From positions 124,001 to 188,000 of the forward strand of contig NC_014145.1 in NCBI RefSeq assembly GCF_000253115.1: a stretch of DNA of 64,000 nt, written 5' to 3'. Below, one piece after another: positions 58,918 through 64,000 of this stretch. Under the pieces are notes generated by a model. The model was not told the origin of the DNA, ran no database searches, and saw only the letters and a program-made list of their open reading frames with translations. Position numbers and translations under genes: made by a program. Numbering within the stretch: position 1 is the first letter of the stretch; the number at the start of each line of letters is the position of its first letter. The stretch comes from Thiomonas arsenitoxydans. Its GTDB lineage: Bacteria > Pseudomonadota > Gammaproteobacteria > Burkholderiales > Burkholderiaceae_C.

Positions 58918-61146
58918 ATGACCGAGCTGCGCAACATCGAACGCGAGCTGTTCCGCTTTCGCCGCCGCCTGATTCTGGCCGCGGCCGTGGTGGTGCTGAG
59001 CTTTGCGCTGCTGATCGGTCGCTGGGTGTGGCTGCAGGTGGTGCGGCATCGGCAGTTTTCGACCCAGGCGCAGGACAACCGCATTGCGCTGGTGCCGATC
59101 CCGCCGCAGCGCGGGCTGATTCTCGACCGCAACGGCATCATCCTGGCCAACAACTACGCGGCTTACACGCTGGAAATCACGCCGTCGAAGGTGAAGGGCA
59201 CATTGCAGGACACCATCGATGCGCTCAAGGCCATCGTGCCCATCACGCCTTTCGACGAGCGGCGCTTCAACAATCTGCTGGGGCAGTCGCGGCGCTTTCA
59301 GTCGCTGCCGATTCTCAACAAGCTCAGCGATGATGAGGTGGCTCGCTTCGTGGCGCAGCGCTTTCGTTTTCCGGGCGTGAATGTGCGGGCAAGGCTGTTT
59401 CGCAACTATCCGCTGGGCGCGCTGGGCTGCCATCTGCTGGGCTATATCGGCCGCATCAACCAGGCCGAGCAGCAGCGCATCGACGACAGTGACGACGCCA
59501 GCAACTACCTCGGCACCGACCATATCGGCAAGCTGGGCGTGGAGCAGGCTTACGAGACGCAGCTGCACGGCATCACCGGCTATGAGGAAGTCGAGGTCAA
59601 TGCCGTGGGGCGGCCGGTGCGCAAGATCAAGACCGTGGCGGCCACGCCCGGACAGAATTTGGTGCTCGGAGTCGATATCCGCCTGCAAAAGCTCATCGAA
59701 GACCTCTACGGCAAGCGGCGCGGGGCTTGCGTAGCCATCGATCCGCGCAACGGTGAAGTGCTGAGCTTCGTCTCCATGCCCACCTTTGATCCCAATCTGT
59801 TCGTCGACGGCATCGATCAGGTCAACTGGGACGCGCTCAACACCTCGCCCGACCGGCCGCTGCTCAACCGCGTGTTGCGCGGCACCTTTCCGCCGGGCTC
59901 GACTTACAAACCTTATCTGGCGACGGGCGCGCTGACCGACGGCATCCGCACCGCGCAGTGGAGCTTTCACGACCCCGGTTTTTTCATGTTCGCCGGACAC
60001 CGTTTTCGCGATGACGTGCCAGGCGGGCATGGCATCGTCGACATGCACAAGGCCATACAGGTGTCGTGCGACGTGTATTTCTATATGGTCGCGCACGATT
60101 GGGGCGTGGACGGCATGGCCAAGTGGACGCAGCAGTTCGGCTTCGGTCAGGCCACCGGCATCGATCTCAAGGGCGAGGCCAAGGGCGTGCTGCCTTCGCG
60201 CGAGTGGAAGCGCAAGGCCTTTCGCAGCCCGGCGCAGCAGCGCTGGTATCCCGGCGACACCATCAGTCTGGGCATCGGCCAGGGCTACAACAGCTTCACC
60301 CCGCTGCAGATGGCCACGGCGCTGTCCACGCTGGCCAATCAGGGCACGCGCTACGAGCCGCGCGTGGTGCGTGCGATCGAAGACATGGGCACGCGCCGCT
60401 TCACGCCGGTGGTCGCGCCAGTGGCCCAGCGCATCGACCTCGATCCGGCGTACTGGCAGGTGGTACACGGCGGCATGATGGCGGTGAACCAGACCGGCGG
60501 CACGGCGGCGGAAGCCTTCAAGGGCGCGCCTTACACCACGGCGGGCAAGACCGGCACCGCGCAGGTGTTCAGCGTGGGACAAAACCAGACCTATGACGCC
60601 AAGGACATCGCCCATCATCTGCGCGACCATGCGCTGTACGTGGTTTACGCCCCGGCCGACAACCCGGTGATCGCCCTGGCGATGATCGTGGAGAACGCCG
60701 GATTTGGCGGGGTTGCGGCCGCGCCCATCGCGCGCAAGGCGCTCGACTATCACCTGCTGGGCCTCTACCCCACCGACGAGGAAATCGAGAAGATCAGCGG
60801 CGCCAAGCCGCAGCCGGTGCAGTTTGCCTACGCGGGCGAGCGTGAAGGCGTGCCGATCATTCCTGGCGCCAAGCCACCGCCTGTTCCGGCGACATCCGCC
60901 CCGGCGGGCGCTGCTTCTGGAACTGCTTCTGGAGCCGCCGCAATGGGGGCCGCAGGAGTTGCGGCGAAGCCCGCACCTGCACCGGCGGCTGCGTCCAGCG
61001 CGCGCGCCCAGCCCACCGCCTTCGATGCGGAGGCCGTGGGCAACTATCCGCAAACCGCCTGCACGGGCGGGCTGCGCGCGCCGCTGTTCACCCGCTTCGG
61101 CGCTCGGCCCGATGTGAGTGATGAATCGGAAGGAGTGAGGCTATGA
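58918..61146 (+). CDS. mrdA: Penicillin-binding protein 2
   Basis: A 742-residue elongation transpeptidase. The N-terminal membrane anchor is at about residues 17-37. The transpeptidase motifs are STYK with Ser328/Lys331, SCD at 383-385 (the SxN-type box) and KTG starting at Lys544. It cross-links lateral peptidoglycan with RodA. It is longer than typical PBP2 because of an Ala/Pro-rich tail of about 110 residues (from about residue 635). The stop overlaps rodA by four bases. Confidence 0.96.
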   Translation: MTELRNIERELFRFRRRLILAAAVVVLSFALLIGRWVWLQVVRHRQFSTQAQDNRIALVPIPPQRGLILDRNGIILANNYAAYTLEITPSKVKGTLQDTIDALKAIVPITPFDERRFNNLLGQSRRFQSLPILNKLSDDEVARFVAQRFRFPGVNVRARLFRNYPLGALGCHLLGYIGRINQAEQQRIDDSDDASNYLGTDHIGKLGVEQAYETQLHGITGYEEVEVNAVGRPVRKIKTVAATPGQNLVLGVDIRLQKLIEDLYGKRRGACVAIDPRNGEVLSFVSMPTFDPNLFVDGIDQVNWDALNTSPDRPLLNRVLRGTFPPGSTYKPYLATGALTDGIRTAQWSFHDPGFFMFAGHRFRDDVPGGHGIVDMHKAIQVSCDVYFYMVAHDWGVDGMAKWTQQFGFGQATGIDLKGEAKGVLPSREWKRKAFRSPAQQRWYPGDTISLGIGQGYNSFTPLQMATALSTLANQGTRYEPRVVRAIEDMGTRRFTPVVAPVAQRIDLDPAYWQVVHGGMMAVNQTGGTAAEAFKGAPYTTAGKTGTAQVFSVGQNQTYDAKDIAHHLRDHALYVVYAPADNPVIALAMIVENAGFGGVAAAPIARKALDYHLLGLYPTDEEIEKISGAKPQPVQFAYAGEREGVPIIPGAKPPPVPATSAPAGAASGTASGAAAMGAAGVAAKPAPAPAAASSARAQPTAFDAEAVGNYPQTACTGGLRAPLFTRFGARPDVSDESEGVRL

Positions 61147-62261
61147 GTGCGACTTTCGGCCGTCCACCGCTCTGGCTGCGAGTGCGCCCCTATCTCACCG
61201 GCTTCGATGCGCCGCTGGCCGCGGCGCTGTTGTGGATGGTGGCCATCGGTTGCATCGTGCTGTTCTCCGCCCTGCAAGATGCGCATGTGCCGTTCGACGA
61301 CCATCTGCGCAATCTGGCTATCGGTTTTCTGGTGCTGTTCGTCGCGGCGCAGGTGCCGCCGCAGCGGCTGATGCAGATCGCTGTGCCGGTCTACACCTTT
61401 GGCGTGGCGCTGCTCATCGCCACGGCCCTGTTCGGGCTGGTGCGCAAGGGCGCGCGCCGCTGGCTCGATCTGGGCGTCACCGTGGTGCAGCCGTCCGAGG
61501 TGATGAAAATCGCCGTGCCGCTGATGCTGGCGTGGTATTTCCAGAAGCGCGAGGGCCAGATCCGGGTGAAGGATTTTTTCATCGCCACGGCCTTGTTGCT
61601 GCTGCCGGTGGCGCTCATCGCCAAGCAGCCCGACCTCGGCACCGCGCTGCTGGTGCTGCTCACCGGTGCCTTCGTCATCTTCTTCGCCGGGCTGTCGTGG
61701 CGGGTCATCGCCTTGCTGTTTGCGCTCGCCGCCGCCAGCGCGCCGGTGATGTGGCACTTCATGCACGACTATCAACGGCAGCGGCTGATGATGCTGCTCG
61801 ACCCGCAGAGCGATCCGCTGGGCAAGGGTTTCAACATCATCCAGAGCATGATCGCCATCGGCTCCGGCGGAGTGTTCGGTCAGGGCTATCTGCACGGCAC
61901 CCAGGCGCATCTGAACTTCGTGCCCGAATCGCATACCGACTTCGTGTTCTCGGTGCTGGCCGAGGAATGGGGACTGGCCGGCAATCTCATGCTGCTGGCC
62001 GCCTATACCTTCTTCATCGTGCGCGGGCTGATGATCGCCGCCAACGCCCCCACGCTGTTCTCGCGCCTGCTGGCCGCATCGGTCACGCTGATTTTTTTCA
62101 TCTACGCCTTCGTCAACATGGGCATGGTGTCAGGCATTCTGCCGGTGGTCGGCGTGCCGCTGCCCTTCGTCAGCTATGGCGGCACCGCGCTCATCACCCT
62201 CATGCTCGGCGCCGGTATGTTGTTTTCCATCGCCAAATCCAAGCGGTTGGTGCAGAGTTGA
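61143..62261 (+). CDS. rodA: Peptidoglycan glycosyltransferase RodA
   Basis: A 372-residue SEDS-family protein with about ten membrane spans. The conserved RWLDLGVTVVQPSEVMKIA (about residues 107-125) and PESHTDFVFSVLAEEWG (about 260) stretches are intact. It polymerises lipid II strands that PBP2 cross-links. Its ATG lies inside the mrdA stop (ATGA), so synthesis is coupled. It ends the shape cluster. Confidence 0.96.
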   Translation: MSATFGRPPLWLRVRPYLTGFDAPLAAALLWMVAIGCIVLFSALQDAHVPFDDHLRNLAIGFLVLFVAAQVPPQRLMQIAVPVYTFGVALLIATALFGLVRKGARRWLDLGVTVVQPSEVMKIAVPLMLAWYFQKREGQIRVKDFFIATALLLLPVALIAKQPDLGTALLVLLTGAFVIFFAGLSWRVIALLFALAAASAPVMWHFMHDYQRQRLMMLLDPQSDPLGKGFNIIQSMIAIGSGGVFGQGYLHGTQAHLNFVPESHTDFVFSVLAEEWGLAGNLMLLAAYTFFIVRGLMIAANAPTLFSRLLAASVTLIFFIYAFVNMGMVSGILPVVGVPLPFVSYGGTALITLMLGAGMLFSIAKSKRLVQS

Positions 62262-62395
62262 ACACTCGGTAGTTAGAGATTCGCGCGGGATCATCCATAA
62301 ATTCGATATCCGTCAGCCAAAGAAATCCCTGTTTTTGCTGCGCTGCTTCTGCGAATAATTGGCACTCCAATCATCATTACAACTGGAGGAGTCGA

Positions 62396-63391
62396 ATGAA
62401 AATCGCTCGAAGGGGTTTGCCCAAGGGGTGGATAGGAACGTGGCTGTTCGCGCTCGCTGCGGTGACGAGCGCCGCGCAGGCGGCTGTGCTGCCGGGCGCG
62501 CTGGTGACGCCGCCCTGGCTGCACGACCACGCGAAGCAGGTGCAGATCGTCGATATCCGCGACAGCCTGGGCTCGCTCACCAACGATCCCAAGTACGCCA
62601 CGGTCAATGGGCATAAGGTGCTCGAAGAGGTGGGTGGGCATATTCCGGACGCGCTGTCGGTCAACTTCTGGGGCCTGCGGCAAAAGCATGTGATCGACGG
62701 CAAGAAGATCGACTTCATGTTGCCCACGGCCAAGGAGTTTGAACAAACCATGCAGGCCGTGCAACTGGAGCCAGGCAAGCCCATTGTGATCGTGCCTACC
62801 GGCGACGACGCCACCTCGCTGCAGGAGGCGGCGTTCTTCGCCTGGGAGCTGCAGGTGTTCGGCGTGCCGCAGGAGCAGATTGCGATTCTCAATGGCGGCA
62901 TGCACGCCTGGACATCTGCCGGTTATGACGTGGATACCGACGCCATCGCCCCCATGAGTTCCAGCAAGTGGAAGGCCCGGGCGCCGAACCCGGCGCTGCT
63001 GGCGACAACGGCCGAAGTGCAGGCGGCGCAGCGTGCGCATGGTCTGCTGCTGGACGCGCGCCCGTTGGCTCAGATCGCGGGCCTCGAGCGCACGCCCGTG
63101 GTGCCGGCTGCCGGAAGACTGGCCGGCGCCTCTCCCCTGCCCGCCGAGCTGTTTTATCGCAACGCGGATGATGGCTCCTGGCGGTTTATCTCTGCGCACG
63201 TCTACCGCAAGGTGCTGGCTGGTGGCGGCGTGCAGCGCGTCGCTCCGGGCATCGTGTACTGCAACACCGGGCAGTACGCGGCTGGCGCCTGGTTCGTGAT
63301 CGACCGCATCATGGGGCGCAAGGGTCTGCGCGAATACCCCGGCGGCATGAACGAGTGGGAGCAGCGCGGCCTGCCCGTGGTCAGTTTCTGA
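62396..63391 (+). CDS. Periplasmic two-domain rhodanese-like sulfurtransferase
   Basis: A 331-residue protein with a signal peptide (hydrophobic about residues 13-29). Two rhodanese folds are visible: the first (about residues 35-180) ends ILNGGMHAWTSAGY without a catalytic cysteine; the second carries YCNTGQYAAGAW with the active-site cysteine at about residue 289. It probably transfers sulfur from thiosulfate in the periplasm. GGAGG lies upstream of the ATG. The preceding 134 bases hold its promoter, which cannot be fixed by eye. Confidence 0.88.
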   Translation: MKIARRGLPKGWIGTWLFALAAVTSAAQAAVLPGALVTPPWLHDHAKQVQIVDIRDSLGSLTNDPKYATVNGHKVLEEVGGHIPDALSVNFWGLRQKHVIDGKKIDFMLPTAKEFEQTMQAVQLEPGKPIVIVPTGDDATSLQEAAFFAWELQVFGVPQEQIAILNGGMHAWTSAGYDVDTDAIAPMSSSKWKARAPNPALLATTAEVQAAQRAHGLLLDARPLAQIAGLERTPVVPAAGRLAGASPLPAELFYRNADDGSWRFISAHVYRKVLAGGGVQRVAPGIVYCNTGQYAAGAWFVIDRIMGRKGLREYPGGMNEWEQRGLPVVSF

Positions 63392-63557
63392 GCGCCCGTT
63401 TGCGTAGGGCTTGCCGCGTGCCGGGCGGCCCTGCGCAAAGTGCGTCGGCAAGTGGCGACCAACAGCCGGTGACGGGGGATACACCCTGATGCAAATACCG
63501 TCGTCAACGCGTGATAAAAAGCATTAAAAACATTCAATCCATACCGAGGAGACAAAC

Positions 63558-64000
63558 ATGATTCATACCCCCCTTCACCGCCAGCTGATGCGCCCTGCGC
63601 GCCATCTGACTCTGGCTTTTGCCCTGCTGGGCGCCGGTCTGATGCAGGCACAGGCGGCCAATCCGTCGATGCTGAACGACTTCAAGTTCGACGCGCCGAC
63701 CTACATTCACAAGCTGCCGTTCGCCAAATACGACGTGGTGTTGCAAGTCAGCGAAGATGAACCCGCCCGCTGGGATCTGGTGCTCAACAACGCGCAGAAC
63801 ATTCTCGACGCCGTGGGCCAGGAAAATGCGCGCGTAGTGGTGGTGGCCTATGGCCCGGGGCTGAAGATGCTGTTCAAGAACAGCCCGGAGGCCAAGCGCA
63901 TTTCCTCGTTGAACGATGAAGGCATCGAATTCGACGCTTGCCACAACACCATGGAAGGCATGGCGAAAAAACTCGGCCACCTGCCGGTACTGGTGCCGCA
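63558..64000 (+). CDS. Exported DsrE-like protein, cut by the window edge
   Basis: The gene runs off the right end; 147 residues are visible. A signal peptide (hydrophobic about residues 17-34, ending near QAQAAN) is followed by a DsrE/DsrF-like alpha/beta fold (KYDVVLQVSED ... ARVVVVAYGPG) with a single cysteine in EFDACHNTM (about residue 131), a likely sulfur-carrier site. GAGGAGAC is upstream of the ATG. It follows the rhodanese by 166 bases, suggesting a periplasmic sulfur-relay pair in this sulfur oxidiser. Confidence 0.85.
   Translation, partial: MIHTPLHRQLMRPARHLTLAFALLGAGLMQAQAANPSMLNDFKFDAPTYIHKLPFAKYDVVLQVSEDEPARWDLVLNNAQNILDAVGQENARVVVVAYGPGLKMLFKNSPEAKRISSLNDEGIEFDACHNTMEGMAKKLGHLPVLVP

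Noticed and set aside
62359..62378. TTGGCAC sequence resembling a sigma-54 promoter
   Set aside because: The GC element of the -12 box is missing at the required 10-base spacing.

Overview
This window is a piece of a high-GC betaproteobacterial chromosome from a chemolithoautotrophic sulfur oxidiser, most likely a Thiomonas. The reasons are a complete alpha-carboxysome locus with form IA Rubisco, a DAB-type inorganic-carbon pump, a carboxysome-associated PII-like protein of the kind characterised in Thiomonas intermedia K12 (recognised from memory, not searched), and periplasmic rhodanese and DsrE-like proteins at the right edge. No tRNA, rRNA, CRISPR array, transposase or integrase was seen.

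Layout. 1-5082 (minus): a cut nitrilase-family hydrolase and a YhdP/AsmA-like envelope protein. 5291-8026 (plus): glnE. 8243-14138 (plus): DAB operon (dabB, an uncharacterised membrane protein, dabA, PII-like gene). 14434-29239 (plus): cbbL, cbbS, csoS2, csoSCA, csoS4A, csoS4B, three csoS1 genes, a bacterioferritin-like protein, acRAF, mcdA, mcdB, cbbQ, cbbO, csoS1D, a trypsin-like protease and a small unknown protein. 29307-30990 (plus): transaldolase and rsmE. 31012-31971 (minus): cbbR. 32380-40753 (plus): the Calvin cycle operon fbp, prk, tkt, gph, gap, pgk, fba. 40863-42181 (plus): a thioredoxin-fold protein and a CbbY-like phosphatase. 42473-47516 (minus): an exported unknown protein, holA, lptE, leuS. 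47668-51869 (plus): NDH-2, a small exported protein, a Tat-exported amidohydrolase, a small basic protein and a VOC protein. 51962-55889 (minus): gatC, gatA, a LysE-family exporter, gatB. 56126-62261 (plus): the rod-shape cluster mreB, mreC, mreD, mrdA, rodA. 62396-64000 (plus): a two-domain rhodanese and a cut DsrE-like gene.

How the genes work together. DabA/DabB energise CO2-to-bicarbonate conversion in the cytosol, and the PII-like protein may sense bicarbonate and adenylates. Bicarbonate enters the carboxysome, where CsoSCA dehydrates it beside Rubisco. CsoS2 scaffolds Rubisco to the CsoS1/CsoS4/CsoS1D shell, acRAF assembles Rubisco, CbbQ/CbbO reactivate it and McdA/McdB position the particles. 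The downstream cbb operon regenerates ribulose bisphosphate, with CbbR divergent from it.

Most interesting. A cytosolic trypsin-like protease with an intact apparent triad lies 15 bases after csoS1D and is followed by a 100-residue protein of unknown function. The roughly 400-base cbbR-fbp region contains what looks like a strongly folded leader with two mutually exclusive pairings. An uncharacterised antiporter-like membrane protein is built into the DAB operon. Several intercistronic hairpins sit where carboxysome protein stoichiometry changes sharply.
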